Shown here: positions 43,175 to 52,374 of the stretch, in pieces
Position numbering within the stretch: position 1 is the stretch's first letter
Layout of the letters: the number at the start of each line of letters is the position of its first letter
Assembly: GCA_001898825.1 (NCBI GenBank)
Contig: MKVK01000014.1
Coordinates: 248,001-312,000 of the forward strand
Source: Magnetospirillum sp. 64-120
Lineage (GTDB): Bacteria > Pseudomonadota > Alphaproteobacteria > Rhodospirillales > Magnetospirillaceae
Reading direction: 5' to 3'
DNA: 64,000 nt
Translations under genes and position numbers: made by a program
The notes under the pieces: model-generated
The model's input: only the letters and a program-made list of their open reading frames with translations
What the model was told of the DNA's origin: nothing
Database searches by the model: none

Positions 43175-44545
43175 ATGACATCCGTTTCCGAAGCTGATAT
43201 CGCCCATCTGTTCCATCCCTACACCAACCTTGTCCGCCACCCCGAGACCGGCCCCATGGTCATCACCCGGGGCGAGGGCGTGCGCGTCTTCGACGACCAG
43301 GGCAAGGACTACATCGAGGGATTGGCCGGTCTGTGGTGCACCGCCCTGGGCTGGGGCGAGGAACGCCTGGTCGAGGCGGCGGCCGAGCAGATGCGCAAGC
43401 TGCCCTTCTATCACCTGTTTACCTCGAAAACCCACGAACCGGCGACCCGGCTGGCCGAACAACTGGCCCAAATGGCCCCGGTGCCCGATGCCCGCGTGCT
43501 TTTCGCCTGTTCAGGGTCGGAATCCAACGACACCGCCATCAAGCTGATCTGGTACCGCAACAACGCTCGCGGCCTGCCCGACAAGAAAAAGATCATCGCC
43601 CGCGAACGCGCCTATCACGGCGTCACCGTCGCCACCGCGTCGCTGACCGGCCTGCCGGCCAACCAGCGCGGCTTCGACGTGCCCATCGACCGCATCCTGC
43701 ATACCGGCAATCCCCATTACTGGCGCTGTGCCGAACAGGGCGAGACCGAGGAACAATTCGCCAGCCGCCGCGCCGACGAGTTGGAGCGTCTGATCCTGGC
43801 CGAAGGTCCCGACACCGTGGCCGCCTTCTTCGCCGAGCCCGTGATGGGGGCCGGCGGCGTCATCGTGCCGCCCGCCAGCTATTTCGAAAAAATCCAGGCG
43901 GTGCTGAAGAAATACGACGTGCTGCTGGTGGCCGACGAGGTGATCACCGGTTTCGGCCGCACCGGCCAGATGTTCGGGTCGCAGACCTTTGGCCTGAAGC
44001 CCGACATGATGACGGTGGCCAAGGGACTGTCGTCGGGATACCTGCCCATTTCGGCGCTGATCGTCGCCGGGCACGTCTATGACGACGTCAAGACCCAGGC
44101 CGGCGAGATCGGCGTCTTCGGCCACGGCTTCACCTATGGCGGCCACCCGGTGTCGGCGGCGGTGGCGTTGGAAACCCTGGCGATCTATGCCGAACGCGAC
44201 GTCCTGGGCCACGTGAACCGCGTCGCTCCGGCGCTGCAGCGCGGCCTGCGCGAGTTGCAGCAACATCCCTTGGTGGGCGAAGCCCGCGGCGTCGGACTGA
44301 TCGGCGCCGTCGAACTGGTGGCCGACAAGGACGAACGCCGCGCCTTCGACCCCAAGCTGACGGTGGGCGCCCGGGTGGTGGCCAAGGCGCAAGCCAACGG
44401 CGTCATCCTGCGCGCCATGGGCGACGCGGTCGCCTTCGCCCCGCCCTTGATCATCTCGGAAGCGGAAATCGACGAGATGCTGGCCCGCTTCCGCCGTGCC
44501 CTTGACGAAGCTCATGGAGAGCTGCAAGCGGCGGGTATTGTCTAA
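43175..44545 (+). CDS. Class III PLP-dependent aminotransferase
   Basis: 456 residues from ATG 43175 with CGGAGG upstream. Fold-type I omega-aminotransferase. Key segments: FACSGSESNDTAIKLIWYRN, ADEVITGFGRTGQMFGSQTF (cofactor Asp) and the PLP lysine in TVAKGLSSGYLP (about residue 288). Members use beta-alanine, putrescine, taurine or aromatic amines with pyruvate; the sequence does not settle the substrate. hemA follows after 139 bp, but co-function is not evident. Confidence 0.9.
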   Translation: MTSVSEADIAHLFHPYTNLVRHPETGPMVITRGEGVRVFDDQGKDYIEGLAGLWCTALGWGEERLVEAAAEQMRKLPFYHLFTSKTHEPATRLAEQLAQMAPVPDARVLFACSGSESNDTAIKLIWYRNNARGLPDKKKIIARERAYHGVTVATASLTGLPANQRGFDVPIDRILHTGNPHYWRCAEQGETEEQFASRRADELERLILAEGPDTVAAFFAEPVMGAGGVIVPPASYFEKIQAVLKKYDVLLVADEVITGFGRTGQMFGSQTFGLKPDMMTVAKGLSSGYLPISALIVAGHVYDDVKTQAGEIGVFGHGFTYGGHPVSAAVALETLAIYAERDVLGHVNRVAPALQRGLRELQQHPLVGEARGVGLIGAVELVADKDERRAFDPKLTVGARVVAKAQANGVILRAMGDAVAFAPPLIISEAEIDEMLARFRRALDEAHGELQAAGIV

Positions 44546-44684
44546 TCAAGCCTAAGGATGGTGGGGACATTACGGTGATGTTAGTTGCACGCCGACTTCC
44601 CGTTCTTTTAGGATCGGCTCAACGAGCGATGAACCTGCACCGGACATTCTGGTTTGGTCCGACGCAGAGGGGAGATCAGCCCAG

Positions 44685-45920
44685 ATGGATTACGAACACT
44701 ATTTCGCCAAGCGCATTTCCGATCTGAAGACCGAAGGCCGCTATCGCGTCTTCGCCGATCTGGAGCGCCAGTGCGGCCAGTTCCCGGTAGCCAAGAACTA
44801 TCGCGACGGCCAGGTCCACGAAGTGGTGGTCTGGTGTTCCAACGACTATCTGGGCATGGGACAGCATCCCGATGTTTTGGCCGCCGCCAAGGAAGCGGTG
44901 GACCGTTGCGGCGCCGGCGCCGGCGGCACCCGCAACATCTCGGGCACCAACCACTACCACGTGCTGCTGGAAGAAGAACTGGCGTCGTGGTGCGGCAAGG
45001 AATCGGCGCTGTTGTTCACCTCGGGCTATGTGGCCAACCAGACCACCTTGTCCACCTTGGGCGCTACCATTCCCGGCCTGGTGGTGTTCTCGGACGAACT
45101 GAACCACAATTCCATGATCGAAGGCATCCGCCACGGTCGTTCCACCAAGCACGTGTTCCGCCATAACGACCCCGAGCACCTGGACCAGCTGTTGAGCGCC
45201 TATCCCAAGGAAACCCCCAAGCTGGTGGCCTTCGAATCGGTCTATTCCATGGATGGCGACATCGCACCCATCGCCGAGATCTGCGACGTGGCCGAAGCCC
45301 ACAACGCCATGACCTTCCTGGACGAAGTGCACGCCGCCGGCATGTACGGCGCCGAAGGTTCGGGCGTCGCCGAACGCGACGGACTGCGTCACCGCATCAC
45401 CATCATCCAGGCGACCCTTGCCAAGGCCATCGGCGTGGTCGGCGGCTATATCGCCGGCTCGAACGCCATGGTCGACTACGTGCGCAGCTTCGGCCCGGGC
45501 TTCATCTTCTCGTCGTCCATGCCGCCCATGGTGGCCGCCGCCGCCCTGGCCTCGGTCAAGGTGTTGCGCAAGTCCCCGGAAATCCGCGACCGCCACCAGG
45601 AACGCGCCGCCACCTTGAAGGTCAAGCTGGCGGAAAAGGGCATCCCGGTGCTGCCGTCGGTCAGCCACATCGTCCCCGTCATGGTCGGCAACGCGGCTTT
45701 GTGCAAGCAGGCGTCCGACCTGTTGCTGACCAAGCACAACATCTATGTGCAGCCCATCAACTATCCCACCGTTCCCGTCGGCACGGAACGTCTGCGCATC
45801 ACGCCGACGCCGTTGCACACCGACGAGATGATGGATCATCTGGTCAACGCCTTCGTCGCCGTGTGGGACGAATTGGAACTGCACAAGGAACACCCCAAGA
45901 AGGTGGCCGCCGCCGAATGA
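44685..45920 (+). CDS. hemA: 5-aminolevulinate synthase
   Basis: 411 residues. Condenses glycine and succinyl-CoA to 5-aminolevulinate, first step of tetrapyrrole synthesis by the C4 (Shemin) route, diagnostic of alphaproteobacteria. N-terminal MDYEHYFAKRISDLKTEGRY, CSNDYLGMGQHP, GTRNISGTNHYH and the PLP lysine in TLAKAIGVVGGYIAG (about residue 248) are all present. GGGGAG ribosome site at about 44670. The stop overlaps the next gene's ATG. Confidence 0.97.
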   Translation: MDYEHYFAKRISDLKTEGRYRVFADLERQCGQFPVAKNYRDGQVHEVVVWCSNDYLGMGQHPDVLAAAKEAVDRCGAGAGGTRNISGTNHYHVLLEEELASWCGKESALLFTSGYVANQTTLSTLGATIPGLVVFSDELNHNSMIEGIRHGRSTKHVFRHNDPEHLDQLLSAYPKETPKLVAFESVYSMDGDIAPIAEICDVAEAHNAMTFLDEVHAAGMYGAEGSGVAERDGLRHRITIIQATLAKAIGVVGGYIAGSNAMVDYVRSFGPGFIFSSSMPPMVAAAALASVKVLRKSPEIRDRHQERAATLKVKLAEKGIPVLPSVSHIVPVMVGNAALCKQASDLLLTKHNIYVQPINYPTVPVGTERLRITPTPLHTDEMMDHLVNAFVAVWDELELHKEHPKKVAAAE

Positions 45921-46294
45921 AAAAGCTGATCGCGGCTGTCGCCGTCCTGGTGCCCTTGGCCGCTTGCGGCGACGGCGACATGCGCGAGATTTCGCGCCAT
46001 CCCGCCCCCGACGGCAGCCGCGACGTGGTGGTCGGCACCATGAAGGCCGGCGAGACCGAACCCTTCCTGGTGGTGATGACCGCCAAGCCCGGCGACAACA
46101 TCAACAAGGGCGCCCGTCTGTTCCTGGCCGACAAGGGCGACGCCCCCCAGGTGGAATGGCTGTCCACCGAGCAGGTGACCATTTCGTGCAAGGACGCCCG
46201 GGTGTGGAGCTATCGCAGCTTCTGGACCAACCCGAACAACGGCAAGACCATCGCCGTCGGGCTGAAATGCGGCACCCAAGGCTGGAAGGGCTGA
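45917..46294 (+). CDS. Small lipoprotein co-transcribed with hemA
   Basis: 125 residues, start overlapping the hemA stop by ATGA. Lipobox PLAAC, Cys about 17. The mature part is a small beta-rich domain with two further cysteines (TISCKDARVWSYRSFWTN and LKCGTQGW). Unrecognised. Coupling to hemA may be fortuitous, because the dispersed repeat follows directly. Confidence 0.75.
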   Translation: MKKLIAAVAVLVPLAACGDGDMREISRHPAPDGSRDVVVGTMKAGETEPFLVVMTAKPGDNINKGARLFLADKGDAPQVEWLSTEQVTISCKDARVWSYRSFWTNPNNGKTIAVGLKCGTQGWKG

Positions 46295-46307
46295 CGAGCT
46301 CCATCAC

Positions 46308-46392
46308 CGTCATTCCCGCGAAAGCGGGAATCCAGGGGGTGACCCGCAGCTGTTACCGTGACTCCTGGATGCCCGCCTACGCGGGCATGACG
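46308..46392. repeat. Dispersed palindromic intergenic element (CGTCATTCCCGC...GCGGGCATGACG)
   Basis: The ends CGTCATTCCCGC and GCGGGCATGACG are inverted repeats (11 of 12). Two internal hairpins are visible: ATTCCCGCGAAAGCGGGAAT and GCCCGCCTACGCGGGC. The pattern, which translates as VIPAKAGIQ and WMPAYAGMT when read through, is widespread in proteobacterial intergenic DNA. It lies 14 bp after the lipoprotein gene and before the convergent AraC gene. Confidence 0.8.
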
Positions 46393-46406
46393 AACAGACG
46401 GATAGC

Positions 46407-47459
46407 TTACCCTTCCCGCCAGCTTAACGGCGCCACCTCGAACCAGCGGCGGAACGCCCGGCTGAACGCCGACAGTTCGGAATAGCCCAAAAGATCAGCC
46501 ACGTCCGACAGCGGGATGTGGCGCTGGCGCACGTAATGGGCGGCCAAATCGCGGCGCACGCCCTCGACCGCGCCGGAAAAGCTGATTCCGTGGTCGGCCA
46601 GGCGGCGTTGCAGGGTCCAGCGCGGCATGTCCAGCGCCTCGGCCACGTCTTCCACATGGGGATAGCCTTCGGCCAGCCGCGAGCGGATTTCCGCCCTGAC
46701 CCGCTCCAGGAACGGCGCCGCCCCGGTGCCGCCGGCCACCGCCAGCAATTGGTCGCGCAACGCCGTCAGCCGGGCCAAATCCCCCTGTGGCATGCGCTTG
46801 TCCAACTGCCGATCACGGAACACCACGCAATTGGTGCGTTGGCCGAAATGGACAGGGGCGTCGAAGGCACGTTGGTGTTCGCGCCAATCCAGCGGCCGCA
46901 GATGTTCGAAATGCACCTCTTCCGGCGCCCAGCCCGACCCCAGGCAGGCGCGGAAGACGTTGGCGAACATGCCCATGGTCAGCTCGGCGTCCTGGCGGCG
47001 CTCGACGATGCGGCCATCCAGGATGCGGTATTCCAGGCGCAACAGGTCACCGTCACGAGCGAGGCGGGTTTCGGTGGCTTGCTGATGAAAGGGAAAAAGC
47101 GTGGCGACGTTTTCCACCGCCGCCCCCAAGGTGGGCGACGCCAAGGCGATTTCCCCGATCAAACCAAGCGCGCGGGGCTGGAATTGCTGGCCGAACCACA
47201 GGCCGAAATTGTCGTGCCGCGTCTCGGCGGCGGCCAATTCCATCATGGCGCAGTAATCACCCAGATCCAGCGCCAGCAGCGGGTCGCCGATGGCATGGTC
47301 GGGGACCCCGGCTTGGCCCAGCACCCGGGCGGAATCGCCGCCATGGCTGTGGATGAAATCGGCGACCCCCGACGCGGCGGCGGCCAGGACGTTGCGCTGC
47401 CCAACATCCCGGCAGGATTGGGGCGCAGATTGCCTATTTCGCGTGCTTCTGACCGCCAT
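46407..47459 (-). CDS. AraC-family regulator, probably of ethanolamine use
   Basis: 350 residues. An N-terminal arabinose-binding-like domain (about 25-210) and a C-terminal double HTH (about 245-350) with VEDVAEALDMPRWTLQRRLA and SDVADLLGYSELSAFSRAFR. Family members activate catabolic genes in response to the substrate. It follows the ethanolamine permease gene on the same strand after a terminator, so ethanolamine is the best guess for its effector. Separate promoter within 47460-47498. Confidence 0.87.
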   Translation of the reverse strand: MAVRSTRNRQSAPQSCRDVGQRNVLAAAASGVADFIHSHGGDSARVLGQAGVPDHAIGDPLLALDLGDYCAMMELAAAETRHDNFGLWFGQQFQPRALGLIGEIALASPTLGAAVENVATLFPFHQQATETRLARDGDLLRLEYRILDGRIVERRQDAELTMGMFANVFRACLGSGWAPEEVHFEHLRPLDWREHQRAFDAPVHFGQRTNCVVFRDRQLDKRMPQGDLARLTALRDQLLAVAGGTGAAPFLERVRAEIRSRLAEGYPHVEDVAEALDMPRWTLQRRLADHGISFSGAVEGVRRDLAAHYVRQRHIPLSDVADLLGYSELSAFSRAFRRWFEVAPLSWREG

Positions 47460-47498
47460 GGGGGCCTCTTTTCAGCAAGTACCGTTTTATACGCAAAG

Positions 47499-47530
47499 CC
47501 CCTGCCAGAACCAGTCCGGCAGGGGATGGC
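47499..47530 (-). terminator. Terminator after the ethanolamine permease gene
   Basis: CCCCTGCC and GGCAGGGG form an 8-bp stem; on the minus strand it is followed by CTTTGCGT. It lies between the permease stop (47550) and the AraC start (47459). Confidence 0.65.
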
Positions 47531-47549
47531 GTTTTCAAGGGCCGTCTTT

Positions 47550-48956
47550 TCAGTCAGCCATGGAGCGGGCCTCGACCTGGGCCAGTTCCAGCAAATCGTC
47601 GGCTTCGGCGTTTTCACGAAGACCGGCGGTGAAGCGATAGAACAGATAGGCCACCGCGAACAGGCCGACGAACAACCCGAACACCAACTGGTTGAAGTAG
47701 ACCATGGTGACCAGGGCGACCACCGCCATGCCCAGCGCGATGGACGGGAAGACGGGGAAGAACGGCGCCTTGAACGGGCGGTCCAGGTTGGGTTCGCTGG
47801 CGCGCAGCTTGAACAGGGCGGCCATGGACATGATGTACATGACGATGGCGCCGAACACCGACATGGTGACGATGTTGGCGGTAAGCGAGGCGCCGCCGAT
47901 CTCGATCAGGCTGTCCGAGAAGATGGCGGCGATGCCGACCACGCCGCCGGCCAGGATGGCGGCCACCGGGGTCTTGGTCTTGGGGTTGACCTTGGCGAAG
48001 GAAGGCGGCAGGAAGCCGGCGCGGGACAGGGCGAAGATCTGGCGCGAATAGCCCATGATGATGCCGTGGAACGACGCGATCAGGCCGAACAGACCGATCC
48101 ACACCAGCATGTGCAGCCAGCCCGACGATTCGCCGACCACCGCCTTCATGGCCTGGGGCAGCGGGTCGTTGATGTTGGAAAGCTGGCTCCAGTCGCCGAC
48201 GCCGCCGGCCATGATCATGGTGCCGAAAGCCAAGGCCACCAGGGTCAGGATGCCGGCGATATAGGCCTTGGGAACGGTCTTGGTGGGATTCTTGGTTTCC
48301 TCGGCGGCCATGGCGGCGCCTTCGATGGCCAGGAAGAACCAGATGGCGAAGGGAATGGCGGCGAAGATGCCCGAGAAGGCGGCGCCCGAGAACACGTCCT
48401 CGCCGGCCCAGCCCTTAGCGGTGAAATTGGCCCAGGTGAAGCCCGGCTCGACCACGCCCATGAAGATCACCAGTTCGATGATGGCCAGCACGGTGATGAA
48501 CAATTCGAAGGTGGCGGCGATGGTGACGCCGGCGATGTTCAGTCCCATGAACACCACATAGGCGCCGACGGCGGCCAGCTTGGGATCAAGCGACGGGAAC
48601 TGCACGTTCAGATAGGCGCCGATGGCCAAGGCGATGGCCGGCGGCGCGAAGACGAATTCGATCAGCGTGGCGAAGCCGGCGACGAAACCGCCCATGGGGC
48701 CAAAGGCGCGATAGGAATAGGCGAAGGGCCCGCCGGCGTGGGGGATGGCGGTGGTCAGCTCGGTGAAGCTGAAGATGAAGGTGGTGTACATGGCGGCGAT
48801 CAGCACGGTGGTCACCAGGAACCCCAGGGTTCCGGCGGCGGCCCAGCCGAACGACCAGCCGAAATATTCCCCCGAGATGACAAGGCCGACGGCGATGCCC
48901 CACAGATGCAGCCCCGATAGGCTGCGCTTCAGTTCCGGTTTGCTGTTTTCGGACAT
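47550..48956 (-). CDS. eat: Ethanolamine permease
   Basis: 468 residues from ATG 48956; twelve helices of the APC superfamily. Recognisable ethanolamine-permease features: SGEYFGWSFGWAAAGTLGF near the start and AIPHAGGPFAYSYRAFGP in TM3. Proton-driven import of ethanolamine is inferred from family and from eutC and eutB immediately upstream (16 bp from eutC). The preceding 20-odd in-frame codons lack family character. Confidence 0.93.
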   Translation of the reverse strand: MSENSKPELKRSLSGLHLWGIAVGLVISGEYFGWSFGWAAAGTLGFLVTTVLIAAMYTTFIFSFTELTTAIPHAGGPFAYSYRAFGPMGGFVAGFATLIEFVFAPPAIALAIGAYLNVQFPSLDPKLAAVGAYVVFMGLNIAGVTIAATFELFITVLAIIELVIFMGVVEPGFTWANFTAKGWAGEDVFSGAAFSGIFAAIPFAIWFFLAIEGAAMAAEETKNPTKTVPKAYIAGILTLVALAFGTMIMAGGVGDWSQLSNINDPLPQAMKAVVGESSGWLHMLVWIGLFGLIASFHGIIMGYSRQIFALSRAGFLPPSFAKVNPKTKTPVAAILAGGVVGIAAIFSDSLIEIGGASLTANIVTMSVFGAIVMYIMSMAALFKLRASEPNLDRPFKAPFFPVFPSIALGMAVVALVTMVYFNQLVFGLFVGLFAVAYLFYRFTAGLRENAEADDLLELAQVEARSMAD

Positions 48957-48972
48957 GGATATGCGCTCCGTC

Positions 48973-49746
48973 TCAATCCGATGGATGGGAAAGCCGGGCG
49001 GCGACTGGGTCGGCGCCGGATTCAAGGCTTGGTGTTTCCTCTTTCAGCCCGACGCCGGATAACCCCAGGCGCAGGGATTGGGTCATCAGCCACACCAGCT
49101 TGTCGGCGGCGGCCGCCGGCGACAGCCCGTGGGCGTGAATGTTGGACAGGCAGTTGCGTTCCGAATCGCGCCGCCCGACCTTGGGGCCATAGGTCATGTA
49201 GATGCCCAAGGAATCGGCCACGGACAGGCCGGGACGCTCGCCGATCAGCATGACCGACAGCTTGGCCCCCAGGGCTTCGCCGATGGGATCGGCCAGGGCG
49301 ACGCGGGCTTGGTCGGCCAGCACCAGGGGCGCCATTTTCAGCCCGTTCAGCCGCATGTGGATGGCCCACACCACCTGCACCGCCCAATTCTGCACCGCCG
49401 CCGCCGACAAGCCGTCACCGACCACCATCGCCACGTCCCAATCGCCCGGGCTCAACAGGGCAGCGCTTTCTGCCGCCAGTTGGCGCCCCAGGTCGGGACG
49501 GCGCAAATAGGTGGAACGGTCGCCGGCCCGGCTTTTCACCCGGATACAGGGCTGCGGCAATTGTTCTTCCAAGACGTCCCAGTCCACCGTGCCGTGGACA
49601 GCGTCGCGGGCCTTGGCGTGCGACAATTGGAAGTCCAGCAAAGCGGCGGTAGGCAGCCCGTCGCCCGACCGCCCCAGGCCGATGCGGGCGCGGGTGGCGG
49701 CGCGGAAACGGGCGAAAGGATCAAGGGCGATGACGTCGTCGGCCAT
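48973..49746 (-). CDS. eutC: Ethanolamine ammonia-lyase small subunit
   Basis: 257 residues. With EutB it cleaves ethanolamine to acetaldehyde and ammonia using adenosylcobalamin. Typical segments: RARIGLGRSGDGLPTAALL early, VVGDGLSAAAVQNWA, MLIGERPGLSVADSLGIYMT. It starts 3 bp after the eutB stop. No microcompartment genes are seen nearby. Confidence 0.96.
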   Translation of the reverse strand: MADDVIALDPFARFRAATRARIGLGRSGDGLPTAALLDFQLSHAKARDAVHGTVDWDVLEEQLPQPCIRVKSRAGDRSTYLRRPDLGRQLAAESAALLSPGDWDVAMVVGDGLSAAAVQNWAVQVVWAIHMRLNGLKMAPLVLADQARVALADPIGEALGAKLSVMLIGERPGLSVADSLGIYMTYGPKVGRRDSERNCLSNIHAHGLSPAAAADKLVWLMTQSLRLGLSGVGLKEETPSLESGADPVAARLSHPSD

Positions 49747-49749
49747 GGA

Positions 49750-51138
49750 TCAGCCCCCCGCCAGCAATTTACGCAAGGGGGCGGCGTCGCGGCCCAGGGG
49801 CGGCACCTTGCCGGTGGAATCGGCCAGCCCCATGCGCATCAGCCAGGATTCGAATTCCGGGGCCGGCTTGCGCCCCAGCAGATGCCGCAGCCCCACCACG
49901 TCGTGATAGGACAGGCTTTGGTAATTCAGCATGACGTCGTCGGCGCCGGGCACGCCGATCAGGAAGTTGACCCCGGCATTGCCCAACAGCAGCATCAGGA
50001 CGTCCATGTCGTCCTGGTCGGCCTCGGCGTGGTTGGTGTAGCAGACGTCCACCCCCATGGGCAGACCCAACAGCTTGCCGCAGAAATGGTCTTCCAGACC
50101 GGCGCGGATGATCTGCTTGGCGTCATACAGGTATTCCGGGCCGATGAAGCCGACCACGGTGTTGACCAAGAGCGGCCGAAACGCCCGGGCCACCGCATAG
50201 GCGCGGGTTTCCACCGTCTGTTGGTCGACACCGTGATGGGCGTCAGCCGACAACGCCGCGCCTTGGCCGGTTTCGAAATACATGACGTTGTCGCCGACCG
50301 TACCGCGCTTCAGGTCCAGCGCCGCCTGTTCGGCCTCGCCCAACAGCGCCAGGTCGATACCGAAGCCCCGGTTGGCAGCTTCGGTGCCGGCGACGCTTTG
50401 GAACACCAGATCCAGCGGCGCGCCTTTTTCCATGGCGGCGATGGAATTGCTGACATGGGTCAGCACGCAAGATTGGGTGGGGATGTCGAAACGCAGGCGG
50501 ACCTCGTCCAGCATCTTCAACAGCGTGCAGCAGGCTTCCACGTTGTCGGTGGCCGGGTTGATGCCGATGACCGCGTCGCCCACCCCGAACAGCAGGCCGT
50601 CCAAAGTGGACGCGGCGATGCCCAAGGGATCGTCGGTGGGATGGTTGGGCTGCAGACGCGACGACAGCCGCCCGTCCAGGCCGATGGTGGACCGAAAGGC
50701 GGTGACCACCCTGATCTTGGCGGCCACCGCCACCAGATCGGAATTGCGCATGAGCTTCGAGACGGCGGCGACCATTTCCGGGGTCAGACCCGGCGCCAAG
50801 GCGGCCAGAGTGGCGGTGTCAGCCTCGTAGGACAACAGCCAGTCGCGGAACTGCCCCACCGTCATATGGGCGACGGGGGCGAAGGCGGCCGTGTCGTGGC
50901 CGTCGATGATCAGCCGGGTGACCTCGTCATCCTCGTAGGGAACCAGGGCTTCGGTCAGGAAAGTGGAGAGCGGCAGATCGGCCAGGGCCATGCGGGCGGC
51001 AACACGACGTTTTTCGCTGTCGGCCGCCAGCCCCGCCAGTTCGTCGCCCGACCGCCGCGGCGAGGCGCAAGCCAAAAGCGCCCGCAAATCCGGGAAAACA
51101 TGGCGTTCGCCGCCCAATGTCGCCGTGGTGACCGGCAT
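49750..51138 (-). CDS. eutB: Ethanolamine ammonia-lyase large subunit
   Basis: 462 residues, TIM-barrel catalytic subunit. Segments such as VFGVGDAVIGINPATDN, LVFQSVAGTEAANRGFG and CYTNHAEADQDDM are characteristic. Start ATG 51138. The enzyme needs adenosylcobalamin, but I see no cobalamin riboswitch in the 111 bp upstream, which are AT-rich and probably carry the operon promoter. Confidence 0.97.
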   Translation of the reverse strand: MPVTTATLGGERHVFPDLRALLACASPRRSGDELAGLAADSEKRRVAARMALADLPLSTFLTEALVPYEDDEVTRLIIDGHDTAAFAPVAHMTVGQFRDWLLSYEADTATLAALAPGLTPEMVAAVSKLMRNSDLVAVAAKIRVVTAFRSTIGLDGRLSSRLQPNHPTDDPLGIAASTLDGLLFGVGDAVIGINPATDNVEACCTLLKMLDEVRLRFDIPTQSCVLTHVSNSIAAMEKGAPLDLVFQSVAGTEAANRGFGIDLALLGEAEQAALDLKRGTVGDNVMYFETGQGAALSADAHHGVDQQTVETRAYAVARAFRPLLVNTVVGFIGPEYLYDAKQIIRAGLEDHFCGKLLGLPMGVDVCYTNHAEADQDDMDVLMLLLGNAGVNFLIGVPGADDVMLNYQSLSYHDVVGLRHLLGRKPAPEFESWLMRMGLADSTGKVPPLGRDAAPLRKLLAGG

Positions 51139-51249
51139 CGTCCCGCCTCATGTCGAATGACCATGGGGTGACTATGACAGCCGGACGGCAAAGCCCGCTT
51201 GACATCTCAGCACAAATTTTAGGCTAATATTTTTATGGCTATTTTTTGA

Positions 51250-52272
51250 TCATTGGCCCAAGGCGATCTCGCCGAACACCGCCTCGCCTTCCTGGGCGAT
51301 GACCTTTTCGCAGCACGCCACCGCCTCGGGGTCGTACCGGGTACCACAATGGTTGCGGATCTCGGCCAAGGCGACGTCCATGCCCAAGGCCGGACGATAA
51401 GGACGATGGCTGCTGATGGCTTCCACCACGTCGGCCACCGCCAGGACGCGGGCTTCGGGGATGATGCTCTCGGCCGTCAGCCCCAAGGGATAGCCCGACC
51501 CGTCCATGCGTTCGTGATGCTGGCGGATCATGTCGGCCACCGGCCAGGGAAAGTCGATGCCGTCGACGATTTCCGCCCCCACGGCGGCATGGGACTTGAC
51601 CACCCCGAAGGCGGCGTCCGACAGCCGGCCGGGCCGCGACAGGAAGTCGGAGGGGACGTTGATCTTGCCCAGATCATGGATCAGCGCCCCGGTCTGCAAC
51701 CCTTCCAGGGTGTGTTCCGACCAGCCCATGGTCCGGCCGATGGCCACCGCCAGATTGGCCACCCGACGCTGATGGCCGGCGGTATAGGGATCGCGCATTT
51801 CCAGGGTCAGCGACATGGCGCGCACCGTCTGCAACAGCACCTTCTTCATGCGGTCGGCGGATTGCGCCCGCTCGACCTCAAGCGTCTTGCGTTCGATGGC
51901 GTAAAGCACGGTGCGCGATATCAGCTGGCCGTCCCCCACCCCCTTGACCAGATAGTCCTGGCAGCCACGCTTGACCGCGGCGACCCCCACATCTTCGTCG
52001 GCCAGACCGGTGAACACCACCACCGGGGCCATGGGCGCCAAGCCCCGCATGCGGTCGATGGTTTCCAGACCATGGGAATCGGGCAAGGACAAATCCAACA
52101 GCACCGCGTCGGCAGCGTTTTCCGCCAACCACGATTGGGCTTCGGCCATGGTTTCGGCGCAAGACAGCTCGAAGCCGCCGGTTTCCGCCAGCAAGGCGCG
52201 CACCAGACGGGCGTCGCCGGGATTGTCTTCCACCATCAACAGCCGGATCGGGGGGGCGTTTGGGTCACGCAT
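51250..52272 (-). CDS. Response regulator with HD-GYP phosphodiesterase domain
   Basis: 340 residues. A receiver (about 9-125) with VEDN, VLLDLSLPDSHG (phosphoacceptor Asp) and LVKG is followed by an HD-GYP domain (about 150-335) with HDLGKINVP and HHERMDGSGYP. HD-GYP proteins hydrolyse c-di-GMP. It lies upstream of eutB on the same strand, separated by an AT-rich 111 bp, so co-regulation is uncertain. Partner kinase unknown; the orphan kinases in this window are candidates. Confidence 0.94.
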   Translation of the reverse strand: MRDPNAPPIRLLMVEDNPGDARLVRALLAETGGFELSCAETMAEAQSWLAENAADAVLLDLSLPDSHGLETIDRMRGLAPMAPVVVFTGLADEDVGVAAVKRGCQDYLVKGVGDGQLISRTVLYAIERKTLEVERAQSADRMKKVLLQTVRAMSLTLEMRDPYTAGHQRRVANLAVAIGRTMGWSEHTLEGLQTGALIHDLGKINVPSDFLSRPGRLSDAAFGVVKSHAAVGAEIVDGIDFPWPVADMIRQHHERMDGSGYPLGLTAESIIPEARVLAVADVVEAISSHRPYRPALGMDVALAEIRNHCGTRYDPEAVACCEKVIAQEGEAVFGEIALGQ

Positions 52273-52331
52273 GGCTGTCGCCTTTGTCCACTATCAGTCT
52301 TTATCCTACGCCTTTAACGCACACCCGACAG

Positions 52332-52349
52332 CCCCCCATGCGTGGGGGG
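52332..52349. other. GC hairpin between two minus-strand genes
   Basis: CCCCCCA and TGGGGGG with a TGCG loop, downstream of the LysR gene. No T-tract follows on either strand, so an intrinsic terminator is doubtful. Confidence 0.35.
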
Positions 52350-52374
52350 TGCCACGCGAAAATCGGGAAGCTTG

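Noticed and set aside
46518..48920. Long plus-strand open frame across the AraC and permease genes
   Set aside because: Antisense shadow of two well-supported minus-strand genes.
49078..51171. Long plus-strand open frame antisense to eutC and eutB
   Set aside because: Shadow frame; both ammonia-lyase subunits are unambiguous on the other strand.
51139..51249. Possible cobalamin riboswitch upstream of eutB
   Set aside because: The gap is only 111 bp, AT-rich, and lacks the B12-box-like sequence and multi-helix structure.
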